64,000 nucleotides of DNA from Riptortus pedestris (GCA_019009955.1 CM032229.1:10013001-10077000); one strand, 5' to 3'; positions 1-11,459 are shown, numbered from the stretch's first letter. Notes: generated by a model from the sequence alone, not told the origin. Translations and numbers: made by a program.

Positions 1-105
1 TCTTGTTTACAAATATAGTATTGTTCACATAGGATTCTTACTACAGGAGAATAAAGTGTGAGACAAAGACATCTGTACGCCATTCAAACAATTAATTTAA
101 GCAGG
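1..105 (+). repeat. R2 repeat, copy 1
   Basis: This segment, starting with TCTTGTTTACAA and ending ATTAATTTAAGCA, is matched at 795-905 with many substitutions and more weakly at 36030-36115. Shared landmarks are GTTCACATRGGATT and GTGTGAGACAAA. Copy 2 begins just after the hairpin end of an H-family element. It may be a separate dispersed repeat or flanking DNA carried by a segmental duplication. No coding content is seen. Confidence 0.5.
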
Positions 106-127
106 GCCTCCCTAAATATTATTAAGA

Positions 128-400
128 TAATAATTATTATGCATCGCATTGAAAAATTGTATTGTATAATTCTTAGAGAATATTAACCGAGATATTTCCA
201 TATTTTAGTTTTGGCCTTCCGTAAACCTCCATTCCTACTCATATCATATTGACAATTAGCATTATGCCATGGAACAATTCATTCCAAGGTTAAATACTAA
301 ACATGGTTTTCATTGATATTTTAATTTGTGAAATACATACAAATACGTTTTGAGATGATGTCATCAATAAAGAATTTTCGTTCTTCACTCAAAAATTGTT
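128..400 (-). mobile_element. H-family element, fragment, module B
   Basis: Core landmarks of the H family in minus orientation are present: GAAAAATTGTATTGTATAA, an inverted form of CGGTTAATATT, CTTCCGTAAACCTCC, then the B module (CATATTGACAATTAGCATTATG, CATTCCAAGGTTAAATACTAAA). Both the palindromic start and the hairpin end are missing. Confidence 0.6.
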
Positions 401-429
401 ATTCCACCCAAGCCATAATCTAATATTTA

Positions 430-793
430 ACCGTTTCAGTCAAGGCTAAAGTTGATATTTCTTATTGGCAGAAATTGGAATCGGTCCTGGAATAGTGCGG
501 GATTCCAAAGTTCAGTATATCGCGATATGAGTCTTATCGCAAAATGTTATAGAACCAATCTTTTGTTAAGCTATTGATGCTTTACCATTGTTATTGTATG
601 ATTTTTTTCGTAGCTCAAGTGTTAAGCGAGTTATTCGTATTTTATTGTTTTCTGCCTTCAGTAAACCCCCCCCCCATCCTCATAGGGTCTTTTTTTACGT
701 GGAAATAGAGAATAAGCAGTGAGGTGAGATCACAAGCATGTTATACCAGCTCGAGAAAATCTGCTTAGTTTACTCAGCCTCTGCGTGACAGAA
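430..793 (-). mobile_element. H-family element, 5'-truncated, module A
   Basis: The core (GTTATAGAACCAATCTT), a C10 tract at 666-675, module A (GGTGAGATCACAAGCATG) and the conserved end are present. The end reads AAATCTGCTTAGTTTAC, then the hairpin with a decayed left stem (CTCAGCCTCTGCGTGA), then GACAGAA where other copies have GACGGAC. The palindromic start is missing. Confidence 0.7.
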
Positions 794-794
794 T

Positions 795-905
795 TTCTTG
801 TTTACAAGTGTAATTTGTTTATATGGGATTTTGACTAAGATAGAAATAGTGAATGAAATGTGAAACAAAAATACTTGCATGACATTCCAATATTTAATTT
901 AAGCA
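795..905 (+). repeat. R2 repeat, copy 2
   Basis: A diverged direct duplicate of positions 1-105 (TTCTTGTTTACAAGTGTAA to TTTAATTTAAGCATGACC). It starts immediately after the hairpin end of the H element at 430-793. Confidence 0.5.
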
Positions 906-2150
906 TGACCTGTGTAAAGAACTTTTCCAAATTCATGTGTGAAACCTTTACTGGACTCGTTCCTTTTATGCAGTTTTAGTTCAATTTCTCTTCCAATTGA
1001 CTCGTCTTAGAATTAGTTGGAACCTCTCTGGGGGGCAAGCAGAGAGAAGGCTTATCGGGAACAAGAGGAAAATCGATTCGTTCGATCTATCGGGCTGATA
1101 GACAGAAAGTACTATTTGTTGTGAGTTGTGTTTATTCTGATCAAGTATCGGTATAGTAGAATGTTGGCCGTGTAATCAAGGAAATGGTTCAAGGCTCTTG
1201 GTTCAAAGTCAGTTAGCGCTCCAATGTCGGCTAGATTGCAAATCAGTCGGGAACATTTCTCTGCATCAGATTCTCGACTGAAATATATAATTTGTCTAAT
1301 AATTCAAGGTTTTGTCGGGACGGATCATTGAAAAATTTATAAAGGTGAATTCAGTATAAAAATCAGAAAATATTCTTACTCAACCACTCTCTTTGTGCGT
1401 TCACAGTTCTCAACGCATCATAATTCAGAGAGAAATGCGCTAATAACAATTGTAACTTCTACAACTTTGGAATTATATGAGTTAAAATTGTTACATAAAC
1501 CCTTTAAAAGAGCATTATAGTAGTTTGCTAACCATATCGATTTGTCTCAAGTAACGGTTCTTAGAAGAAAGTAACTTGTCTATTGCCCATAAGAATAAAA
1601 AGTTAATTAGTATTTTGTTTTGAAAACTTTTTAAACCAAAATAAATCAGTAGTTGGATTTTAGGAGGTATTATCTAGCGGTTACCATTTTATTTTAGTCA
1701 GGGTGAGATTTTATTTAGTGATATGCAAGCCCTTGCAGAAATCTAACCAATTACAAGAACATTACGATTAAATGCGCTTCTATTTCCTCATGCATGAGTA
1801 TCGACTATTTCCTCATAATCGCTGCAGTTCTCTATAAAGGAATGCTCAGAACAAATATTTACTCTTCTTCTACAGCCGTAACCAGTTTATTACCAATCCA
1901 TGATTAACAAAGTTCGTTTGATGCAACAACGTCAGAACTAATAATAGGGATGGCTTAGTTGATGATAAATACGTAATATAGAGTACAATAACCAAATCAG
2001 GACTATAACTGAATATCTTACCAGATGGATACCATTTTAGTATATTGAAGCTTTCAAGAAATACTGTCAAAAATCATTACTTTGAGTCATGAAATTTTTG
2101 CAGCGATATTCAGAAAGGCAGTGTGAGCTGCACCGTGGTGTACGTTTGTG
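906..2150. other. AT-rich intergenic sequence, no feature
   Basis: Only short ORFs without a recognisable family are seen. There are no tandem repeats and no copies of the other families in the window. A mildly GC-richer patch lies at about 1010-1260. Confidence 0.5.
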
Positions 2151-2164
2151 TGAAACAGTAAAAC

Positions 2165-2695
2165 CACACACCTAGATTGGAGTGAAAACTGAATCCCCCT
2201 CACACAGATTTGGGTAAAACACTGAATCACACTCACCTCAATTCAGGTGAAACACTCAATCACCCTCATTTAAATTCAGGTGAAACACTGAATCCCACTC
2301 ACACAGATTTGGGTAAAACACTGAATCACACTCACCTCAATTCAGGTGAAACACTCAATCACCCTCATTTAAATTCAGGTGAAACACTGAATCCCACTCA
2401 CACAGATTTGTGTGAAACACTGAATCCCCTCTCACAGATTTCGAGTGTAACACTGAATCCCCTCACACGGATTTGAATGAAACACTGAATCCCCTCTCAC
2501 AGATTTTAGTGAAACACTGAATCCACCCAGATTTTAGTGAAACACAGGAATCCCCCTCACACAGATTTTAGTGAAACACTGAATCACCTCTCACAGATTT
2601 GGGTGAAACACTAAATGTTCCTCACCTAGATATGAGTAAAACACTGGAACCCCCTGCCCAGATTTTAGAGAATCACTCAATCCCCCGCATCCAGA
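2165..2695 (+). repeat. 33-bp minisatellite with 99-bp higher-order unit
   Basis: About 16-17 tandem copies of a unit of roughly 33 bp whose core is GTGAAACACTGAATCCC followed by CTCACACAGATTT. From about 2207 to 2410 three variant 33-bp monomers (CACTCACCTCAATTCAG, CACCCTCATTTAAATTCAG, CCCACTCACACAGATTT types) form a 99-bp block that is repeated twice almost without change. Because 33 is a multiple of three, one frame stays open for 88 codons (2210-2476); this is a product of the period and not evidence of a gene. Units decay and shorten towards 2700. Confidence 0.9.
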
Positions 2696-2699
2696 GATT

Positions 2700-3585
2700 C
2701 TTCAATAGTGTTCCAACTTAACTCCCAACACAACTGCAATTTTCTATTATTTTGCCCCACATTCATTCGCTGACTTCAACTTGGACATCAGATTTCCTAT
2801 TAGACCTGACAATATATCGTTGTCTTGAAATATTTATTGAGGTCTGCTGTTATCGAATGTTCCTGAGAGTATCCAGGTTTCGCGAGTCCCTGCGCTGTGT
2901 GCAAATACAAGTAAAGCCCTGTTCGTCTGTCGGATAAATTACATCGGCGTTGCATCTGCATCTATTTCTGCTCTTTGTCATCTCTTTCCCCTCCCTTTGC
3001 GATAAACGAAGGAATTAGAGAGAGAGAGAGAGTGAGAGAGAGAGAGGCGAGTGTATGTGGTTTAGAGTTGAATGGTTGTAGGAGCTGATAGTGTGTCTTT
3101 AGGCCGGATCATGGAGACGTATTAAGCTGATCCCTTGAGGATTTGACAAGGCAAACCTCTCCCTAGTTAGAACATGGCGGAACAGTCTGATCTAATATCT
3201 CTGCCTAACCACCGCCTATATTTCATAACGCTTCTAGATATAACTAGATATATGTTAGGGAGGGAATATTATAATTGTTATATTTATATCTGGTAAAATA
3301 CAGATTAGGTGTAAAACATATGTTTTGTAAAATTCATAAGATAGGCTTTTGTTTTGGCAGTCGAGGAAAAAAGAGACACATTCTGATGAAACATGCTAAA
3401 TCTTTTGTGTGCTTAAGAACAACTCCTATTAATTATCTATTAAAATTAATAAAACCTTTATTTGTACATGAATAAAAATACAGTTCGTAAAGATAAAATA
3501 CATTATTTAGTTTTCGTACTTCAAGTACAAATTCCGCTCAATGCTGAAGTCTTTTGAGGTCTTTCGGGTATTATCTACCTTAGAT
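2700..3585. other. Intergenic sequence with a (GA)n tract
   Basis: No gene is recognised. A short (GA)n microsatellite is at 3017-3046, and a slightly GC-richer patch at 2940-3220 has no repeat match in the window. Confidence 0.5.
3017..3046 (+). repeat. (GA)n microsatellite
   Basis: Interrupted GA dinucleotide run with one GTGA interruption. Confidence 0.9.
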
Positions 3586-3589
3586 ATCC

Positions 3590-4075
3590 GTTGAAAAAAA
3601 TATCTAGTATTTAGGCTTAGTATAAGAGGTTTCATTGTACATTGGCTTTTTGATAAAGTGTGGTGTCTAAAAGTGGGGGTTTGCTCATGACTGAGAAGTA
3701 AAAACACACATATCTCGGTTAATGTTCACGATAAAGGAAACTATACATAACAACATTTATAGAAAATTAAATTTGTAATTATATTTTGATCCGACTCTTA
3801 ATAATGGTGATATTTCGAATTTTCAAAATCCCCCCCCCTAAAGCCCCACTCCCTCCCATTTGTTCGATTTCAGGCTGTAACGAACTTGGTATGTAGTTTT
3901 AGATAAAACATTTAAATATTGAGTTTGGCAGCGATCAAGCAAAAATCGCGACTCCAAGAGCGTTAACAGAGAAATAAATCTAGTTTTGAACGGACTTCAT
4001 TTTCGTCATCTAGTTAGCGTCGATAATACACTTTTCGAAATTCGCGTCACGAGTCACTTCAAACTGCTGAAAATG
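3590..4075 (+). mobile_element. H-family element, plus orientation, module B
   Basis: Contains the B module (AGTATTTAGGCTTAGTATAAG, GTGGGGGTTTGCTCATGAC), ATATCTCGGTTAATGTTCA, a TTTTGATCCGACTCTTAATAA core, a C9 tract at 3830-3838, AACGAACTTGGT, TTGAACGGACTTCATTTTC and the decayed start region (CGCGTCACGAGTCACTTCAAA). The terminal GGGAAATCTGCTAA is lost. Confidence 0.75.
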
Positions 4076-4230
4076 GAAATTGTGGACTTTAGTGGCGTTC
4101 GCACCATAACCCACAATAGTGTTTTAATTTTGGAATATAGAAATATTATGTATCTAGTTGAAGGTGCATTCTGTGGGCACTGCTCCAAGAACAGGTTCTT
4201 GGTCCGTCCATCAGGAAACCGCAGTAATTA

Positions 4231-4570
4231 AATGTAATTGACTCTCGGAATTCCCAACCTGTCGCCATCTCCTGGAGAATCCCTAATCCCTATAGCGTGG
4301 GTGATATTTAGGACCGAGCCTGTCCTTGGTGGTTTAGACCATCCGGTGTCGCAATCCCTTTATATATGCCGGGCTGTTCTGACAACTGACCAGTCGTCAA
4401 CAAGACAACAGGGACAACTGTATTGTGTAAGTCTAATCTTAGTGACACTTAGGAATGGTCATATTAAGAGACGGCTTAAAATGTCTAGGCGGGTCTTAAG
4501 AATTATTCAACTTAGCAGGGAAAAGCAAAAATATCCCGCTATTACTTCTTTTATTGGTTCCATCTAAAGT
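4231..4570 (+). other. GC-richer patch with an unrecognised ORF
   Basis: Base composition is richer in G+C than its neighbours, and one plus-strand frame stays open for about 109 codons from a non-ATG start (4238-4567). The conceptual protein is basic near its end (HIKRRLKMSRRVLRIIQ) and matches no domain I recognise. It could be part of an unknown transposable element, an exon fragment, or chance. It lies between two H elements. Confidence 0.2.
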
Positions 4571-4634
4571 TTCGCTGTTATATAAATATTACAGTTCAAA
4601 AACGTGACAAAATCAAATCAACTAAAAATATAAA

Positions 4635-5296
4635 GCCCGTAGCACAGGAGATGCGTAAACTAAGCAGATATCCCACCTGTTGGTATAACAAGCTTGTGTC
4701 TCATATTCTCTATTTATATGTAAATACCCGATGAGTGGAAGGGAAGGGGATGAAGGCAGAAAATAAAGTACGAATAATTGAACAGTAATTGTAGAACATC
4801 AATAGTTTAACAAGATTGACTATATAACATTTTACGATCCGACTCATAATAACGGAAATATTTTCATTGATGAGTTCGTCACCTAACTTATTTGCATGTA
4901 TTTCTCGAAGTAAAAGTTCAATGATAACCATATTTAACCTTGGAATGAAGTGGTTCATGACATAATAGCTTATTGTTAACATGGCATTAGTAGGTGTGGG
5001 GGTTTATTGATGGCCGAAAACTAAATTATGGAAATATCTCGGTTAATATTCAATATAGAGAAAACATGTACATAACAACATTACATTTGCAATAAGGTTG
5101 ACTATACAATTTTTCGATCCGACGAATAATAATTAAGATATTTTGTATTTTCGAAGTTCGCCCTTACTGCACCACCTCTACCCACAGTCCAATTTCAGCC
5201 GTTAACGAATTTTATCTTTATTTTAACATAAAACGATTAAATGTGGTGTTTGGTAACGATCAAACCAAAATTGCGATTGCTATAGCGTCAACAGGT
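4635..5296 (+). mobile_element. Tandem H-family copies, A then B
   Basis: Starts at the hairpin end (GCCCGTAGCACAGGAGATGCGTAAACTAAGCAGAT in decayed form) with module A (TTCTCTATTTATATGTAAATAC) and a core to about 4870. It then restarts with module B (GTCACCTAACTTATTTGCATG, TGGTTCATGACATAATAGC) and a second core to ATTGCGATTGCTATAGCGT. The palindromic end is absent. The repeated core shows two units in head-to-tail order. Confidence 0.75.
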
Positions 5297-5299
5297 GAT

Positions 5300-5825
5300 T
5301 TGCCCTTTCAAAAGTCAGAAATTGTACAAAGTTAAATAATAAAATTGAAATAGATAAGAGTAACCACAAGTAACAATAACAAATGCCAAAAAGCAATGAC
5401 AAATAAAAGTAAAATAGAAAAACATTATAAGTGAACATAAAAAAGAAAAAAGGAAATAAAAATATTGGTGGTGAGCATAGTTGGTGAATTATCAATAGGA
5501 AATGAATGGTTGAAAATGGTACTTCGTAATTTCCTCCTTCAGGCTAAACATATACATGTGTACAAACTCATCTAATACAATTAATGCATATGAAATATGG
5601 TATTTGAAATCTTGATGCATTCCACAAACTTAATTTTTATGTTAAATTTTGTCATATGAATTTTGTTGAGGTTGTACTTGTCGTTTCTTCACAACAATTC
5701 CATCGTCAGGTTCAGGAAAGGATAATTCAACACGACAATCAAAGGGAATGTTACCCTCGGTCAACAAGTTGCCTAAAGTTTCGAATAATTTCAGTTCGGC
5801 TTCATTATCAGTGAAAACTTAGCGA
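5300..5825. other. AT-rich intergenic sequence
   Basis: No gene is supported. The only ORF is a short low-complexity minus-strand frame rich in F, L and Y. A patch at 5680-5800 is less AT-rich. Confidence 0.4.
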
Positions 5826-5834
5826 AGGAGAAAT

Positions 5835-6300
5835 TAAAAATTGAGTGTTACAGGATGCAAGGCCTACATTGGTCTCGTTAAGCCTCTGAAAAGCAGGCTT
5901 GTAAGTCGGACAAGCTCTTATAAAGGACACTAATCAGACCAGTTATTGCCCAAGCGAAACCAGAGCTCTCAGTAGAAATTGGACGAATCCGTCGTATGGA
6001 TTTCAAATAAGAGAATTTTCGGTTCGTGGCGAAATCATGAACTGCACTTGATACATGGGGTTAGGTTTGTTTCACTTTTCAAGGCTGCATAGACTCAAAT
6101 AACTGGGCTAATTCTGAAAAAAAAAAACACATTTTGCGTTAGGCACAGAGCCAGCTGGAAAGATGGGGGTGGAGAGAAACAGGAAGAAGCATAAAATTGC
6201 GAAAACCAATAATGTATAATTGTTCGCCAGTGTTGTGAGAAAATGGAACCCGGTTCTTGGGATTATGAGCTTGTGTCCGACTTCTGCCCAGTGGCATGGG
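5835..6300 (+). pseudogene. Decayed LINE reverse-transcriptase C-terminal region
   Basis: Conceptual translation with frameshifts gives pieces typical of the region after the RT catalytic core of endonuclease-type LINEs: GCKAYIGLVKPLKSRLVSRT near 5855-5910, then RTLIRPV near 5930, and WRNHELHLIHGVRFV near 6030-6075. These match the order of the family pattern (A-Y-x-G-L, L-K-S-R-x-x-S-R, L-Y-K-T-L-I-R-P-V, W-R-x-x-x-N-E-L-Y). An RTE-like or related clade is likely. It is interrupted by stops and at least two frame changes, so it is non-functional. No 5' part is present nearby. Confidence 0.55.
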
Positions 6301-6429
6301 TCACTTCTAGACTTGGGAGGAGAACGAACAGACTAGCCATAAGTCAACTATCTTGCCTCTGAAGCTTTGGTGTCGAATGATTGTAGTTTTAGAAGTCTGG
6401 TTTGTATGTCCAGTGGTATCGGGCTATAT

Positions 6430-6960
6430 TTGAAGTAAATTAAATGTATTTATTTCCATTAACATAGTATAATAGGATACGTCAAATAGTTTTATGTTTT
6501 ATTAGAAAAATGCATTAATTATGTCAATTAATTTCTTTACGTATTATTCTATAGTATCGATACTTATATAATATATTCGTTATCAAATTAACTCAAATTC
6601 CATGAATACACTTTATAAAATCCATCAATTTAAATAATTATATACAATAAATTAATTTCTTTATCAATCATAATACCACTCTAAATATATAATTTGTATT
6701 AATTTATTTATTTAAATTTAATAGTGAGTGACAATACTTATAAATTATGACAGACAGACTTATCTCAGCTTAAAGAGACAAAGTACCTGATCACAAATTA
6801 TTTTTATATTATATTAGTGAATTTCCCTCTGTATAATAAGCCATGAAAACCGTCCATCTAGAAGACAAAATCGTTGAGAACACCGATTTTCTGCATTGGA
6901 GTTTTTCATAATAAGTAAAATATTAAAGGTTTAACAAAAAGACTAAATAAAAATAGCCCT
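6430..6960. other. Strongly AT-rich spacer
   Basis: Extremely A/T-rich, rich in TAATTTATT-like words, with no open frame and no repeat match. It ends near a less AT-rich patch (6830-6900). Confidence 0.5.
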
Positions 6961-7332
6961 ATTATATATTAGGGGTTGGTTTGAGGGGCGAATTCGAAGG
7001 ACACCGGATTTAGGATTATGGAAGCTAGATGAGATAAGCATTCTCTTGTAGCAACTCAAATAGAAGGCAAGATATTACCCTTTCACTGCGTGATATAACA
7101 CAGCCATTATTTTAGTTAATTGCTACTTTCGTTTCGAAAATTGCGTTTACAAGGGGAACGGGCTTGTAAATAAACTTAGGGTTTCATCATGTTGGCACAA
7201 CTGCTCTGCTCCATGAACACTGGGCACTGGTTGTGATGCTGAGAGTTAGTTGAAATGATATTGTACCATGTGATTTGATGTATTCACCAGCTGGGATATA
7301 AGCAACGAAATGTACGGCTCTACACAAAGAAA

Positions 7333-8204
7333 GTCCGTCACGCAGGGGCTGTGTAAGTTAAGATTTCCCTCGTCCTGGTACAACAACCTACTGCTATCAT
7401 GTCACAACATATTCTGACTGAAAACCTGGAAGTACGATTTACTCGCTTTATATTTGAGTTACGAAAAATACTTAGAGCAATAATTGTAGGGAATCAATAT
7501 GTTAACAGGATTGGTTCTATAAACATTTTTCACTGATATTTTGAATTTTCGAATCCCCCACCGCTAAATTCCCCTACTCCTGGGCCAATTTCTGCCAATA
7601 ATGATCAAGAGTTGACTGAAACAGTTTTATACATAGAATATGGTTTAGATCAAAAAAACATTTTCGATACAAGAAGGTAAAATTTTAATTGATAACGTAT
7701 TCGCACAACGAATTTGCATATATCTCGCATAATATCGGTCTGATGAAAACAATATATGGTATTTAAGATTAGAATGAAAAGTTTCATGCTATTACAGCTT
7801 GCTGTTATTATGACTCGTGTTGGAGTGGGAGTTTACTGAAGGCTGAAAACTAAAAAATCCAAATGACTCGGTTAACATTCGTGGTAGAGAAACTATGTAT
7901 ATGACAACGTTTACAGAACATTAATTTGCAACACGATTCGTTCTATTCAATGTTTGGATCCGACGCCATAATAACGTAGACATTTCGATTATTCAAAATT
8001 TACGTCTGTAAAACTGCTCCGATTTCATACAACGAACTTGATCTTTATTTTTAAATAAAATGTTCAAACATCGAGTTTGGTAACAATCAATCAAAAATTG
8101 CCATGGACTTCATTTTTGTCATCTCCTGGGTAAGATCGATGGACATTTGAAGAAAAGTTTCGAAAATGGCGTCATAAGCACAACCTCAATAGCTGATCTA
8201 CTAA
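7333..8204 (+). mobile_element. Tandem H-family copies, near-complete
   Basis: Begins exactly at the conserved hairpin end (GTCCGTCACGCAGGGGCTG). A first core (GGATTGGTTCTATAAACAT, TTTTGAATTTTCGAATCCCC) runs to about 7690. A second unit with module B follows (ATTTGCATATATCTCGCAT, TTTCATGCTATTACAGC) with a full core. It ends in the start region CGTCATAAGCACAACCTCAAT, AGCTGATCTACTAAA. The last 10 bp of the terminus are eroded. Confidence 0.8.
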
Positions 8205-8209
8205 AGTTG

Positions 8210-8890
8210 TAAATTCCCCATTCCCTTTGGAAAAACGTTTAAATCAACAGATTACAGACTAGTTGGGACAAATTGTATGGAGGAGTTTGAGGCTAGTTTA
8301 TGAGATAGTTTTACGAATGGCTGAACATGAGATTGGGGAAGATGAGGACAGAATTTAATAATGGTCTTAATCATCAAATTAGTGTCGATATGAACATCAA
8401 CATCATCACAGCAGCTATGATGATACGGAATTTATCGTATATGGGGCAGGATATTATCAATCTCCTTTAGGTTATCAACACCTAAATATTTTAATATGAT
8501 AAAGCTAATAGAGAAAGACATCAGTCTATTCCACAGTACTCTACAATAGTAAATCAAAGCCGATAGCATTAACAATATTTAAACAAGATAAGGCCCAAAT
8601 GTATATAAAACCTAGGGGCTACTAGGAAATACTGATAATGTTAAAACTAGGAAAATAATTATAATTTAATTAATTATTTTAATTTGAATCTCATGCAAGG
8701 GACGTTGGAAACTAATCCGTGCTCTGAATAAAGTTTTTGCACGTTTGTACTTTTGTCTACACATTCTCTCAGAGTATCCGAATCGTGTGACCTACGCTGC
8801 CATATTTATATTCAAGAATAAAATCTTGCATATTATGAACTAAGCCTGTGGAGCGCGGATAGATCTGTTCTACTTGGAAGGCAACTATGC
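8210..8890. other. Intergenic sequence, no feature
   Basis: AT-rich. Nothing is supported except TGCTCTGAATAAAGTTTTTG near 8719, which resembles CACTCTGAATAAAGTGTTTT at 38409. This may be a shared retroelement tail or chance. Confidence 0.3.
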
Positions 8891-8896
8891 GCACCA

Positions 8897-9270
8897 TTAC
8901 ACCACCAGATTTCAAAGCTAAAAGTAAGACTGGTCGAAAAAACATGACAATAAACTGCGGCAAATCAAAGAAATTACTGAGCGTTGGAATACTGCAAGTA
9001 GAAAATTCCGAAAATAAGAGGTTGTTCTTGCCCGTATCCGAATTGGACACACAAAATTAACACACAATTATTTATTGAAAGGCTTATTCCCACCAGCCTG
9101 CGATTGTTGTAATGTCCATCTTAGTGCCTCACATCTTCTCCTCAATTGTGAAAAATACGAAAAGAAGAAGAGCTTTGAACCTCAAACCGAACTTAAGAGA
9201 ACTCCTTGGAGACGATGAAGAAGAGATTTTTGCATTTTTAACTGAAACTTGTTTGTTCCAAGAAATATAG
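8897..9270 (+). pseudogene. LINE (Jockey-like) ORF2 C-terminus, broken
   Basis: Translation gives NKLRQIKEITERW, a stop codon, then EVVLARIRIGHTKLTHNYLL, a cysteine cluster (CDCCNVHLSASHLLLNC), a frameshift, then LRELLGDDEEEIFAFLTET before a final stop at 9268. This is the post-RNase-H tail of Jockey/I-like non-LTR retrotransposons, where a W...NKLR..IK segment precedes E-VVL-RLRIGHT and a C-x2-C...H...C motif. One stop replaces the RRE run and one frame change follows, so it is dead. Upstream RT and RNase H are absent, consistent with 5' truncation. The same tail recurs at 20052 and 26472 on the same strand. Confidence 0.8.
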
Positions 9271-9274
9271 ATCC

Positions 9275-10788
9275 ATCTACCGCTCATGACAATAGTAGAT
9301 GCGTTGTATTGTAACAAATAAATAATCTGTTCTACTTCATAGATTTCCTTCTGAAAAGTAGAGCTTCAGAAATGCGCGAATGTCCAGGATTAGTTCACTA
9401 ATGGAGAAAATTGAACAATTCATGTTTTCTCGTCAAAGTTTCATTCAAGACCTAGTATCATTCTATTTTTATATTATTATAGAAATAAAAGGGCATAGGT
9501 AAATCCTTCGGGTTGTTTACAAATCATCGTTTATCGATCAGCGAAACAACTCACAGACCTTTAATCTCCAAGGTATTTCGCTTCAAATACCAAGTAAGAT
9601 TGCTCTTGGGACTTATTTACTGTACATGAGTTAGTATTAAAAGAACGAATTTTGGGTAATTTTTGTTAACGAGACATTCTTTATCTGACCTTGCATAACA
9701 ATGCTCTTACTAGTCTTGCAAATTTACATCATGCAATGTGCTTTGAAGCATTTTTTTAGAACACCAAAAATCTGATTAACTATCAGCTACATAATCTAGG
9801 CTTATAAAGGGGATCCCTTAGAAATGCCACTTTGATATTGTTCTACCAAATTCTGTTGGACCATTAAATGAATGATAAATGACAAAAAAAAATGAGTATA
9901 TTAGAATAGATCTTTGTTGAGAGGTCCGCTTGACGGATTCTCCCCGTCATTTGAGATCTTGGATTGATCATTCACAAAATGATGCACTTTCTGAGAGATT
10001 TGTTTATTTCACTGGATTTAGTTGCTATCATTATATATATGTACCTGTGTATGTGCGTTAATTGAAAACAGTGGTTATTCAAATTCAATTTCATTTCAAT
10101 ATCTTATTTTTTTTTAGCAAGTGTAGACTGGCTTTATTTGGATAGTTATTAAACATTATGTACTGTTAGGGGTGAATGTGGTGATTTAATTCGTTTTTAT
10201 TTTTTTAATATAATAATAACAAATAATAAGATGAATTTGGAAGAATGATATGATTATGCAGATTATTTTACAGTTATAATTCAAAAAGGTAATAGCAAAC
10301 ATACTTGTTACAATTCTAATATTAGTGTATGGACCACTACTATTTATTTTTTTTTATTGAACTGAATATTAATAGTTCAATGTTTTCCATTAATTACAAC
10401 TTGTCATCTTGGGAGTTACACAACCCGTGGAAAGTATTTGTGCGGATCACTCTGACGATGAGAATAACAGAAATAAATAAATTTCGTCTAGTCACTCCAT
10501 AATGTTTTTGAACAAATAAAAATCTGCATTATAAATTATGACAATTGTTAAAAATAAGAGTTTAAAATATTTTAAACCTTTTAGTTATTTGTTTATATAA
10601 GTTCCGGTAATGTTTACCTTGATGAAAATTTGGGGAGGATATCGGAATAGTAAATATGTATTAGCAATGAAGAAATAAGACAAACATGCCCAAAACAAAA
10701 GATAATAATTTAAGCCAAAAAAAAAATATGCCATTAAAAAGAAATAATAATGAAGGAGTGTCAAGACATTTTTTTAAAAATAAACATA
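9275..10788. other. AT-rich intergenic sequence
   Basis: No gene, tandem array or recognisable repeat was found. Homopolymer A/T runs are frequent. The first few hundred bases could include the 3' UTR of the LINE fragment before it. Confidence 0.4.
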
Positions 10789-10791
10789 AAA

Positions 10792-11456
10792 TTCCGTCAC
10801 GCAGGTCCAGGAACGTGCTGGAACATGACTCGGGGATGATCTGATCTCACCATCTATTCTCTCTTTCTCCCGTGGTAAGAAGCCTATGTAAACAGAAATT
10901 GAAATGTGCGCTAATAATGATATTTTTAGAGTCAGTTATTTAAAGTAAAATTCAACCGATCATACAATGGGGTTTTACTGAAGGCTGAAAATGAATAAGT
11001 TAAATATCTATATTCGAAATAGAGGATAATGATATTAAATACGAATTGTACAAAATTAAATGTTTAACAAGATGGATTCTGGACATTTTTCTATTCGACA
11101 TAAAATAACGGTGATATTTTGAATTTCGAATTTCTCCAGAACCAGACACAGTTGGTCCTCAAAATTTACCTCGAGTGGAGTGTTCGATTCCCATCTGGGC
11201 AATAGGAATTTACTTACTGACGAACTCATTAAATAATATCATTAGTCCTACCCTGGCTATTAAAAGGTGGTAAACTGTAGATATTCATTCCCAACTAGCC
11301 ATAGTAGCACAAAGTGGACATTAATAATTAACATTTTAAACGGACCTCATTTTCGTCAACTCCTAGTTAGGGTCAATGGGTATTTGATGACATTTTTCGG
11401 AAATCGCGTCATGAGTACAGCCAAAATAGTAGATTTCATTTAAGGGAAATTTGCTA
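10792..11456 (+). mobile_element. H-family element interrupted by a SINE
   Basis: Starts at TCCGTCACGCAGGTCC, passes the core (AAGATGGATTCTGGACATT, AATAACGGTGATATTTTGAA) to 11135, is broken by SINE-1, and resumes at about 11333 with TTTTAAACGGACCTCATTTTC. It ends with CGCGTCATGAGTACAGCC and the terminus AAGGGAAATTTGCTAA. The two halves are collinear with other copies. The middle (homopolymer tract to TTGCGACCG) is missing, so insertion was accompanied or followed by a deletion. Confidence 0.8.
11138..11330 (+). mobile_element. SINE-1, tRNA-derived, 5'-damaged
   Basis: Contains a pol III B-box-like GTTCGATTCCC followed by CATCTGGGCAATAGGA, GACGAACTCATTAAATAA, TCCTACCCTGGCTATTAAAA and a TAATAATTAA tail. 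The same order occurs at 16290-16497. The A-box end is damaged here. It lies inside an H element, so it is younger than that copy. Confidence 0.75.
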
Positions 11457-11459
11457 AAA

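Noticed and set aside
2210..2476. 88-residue repetitive protein
   Set aside because: The frame is open because the minisatellite unit is 33 bp. No promoter, splice site or start context supports it.
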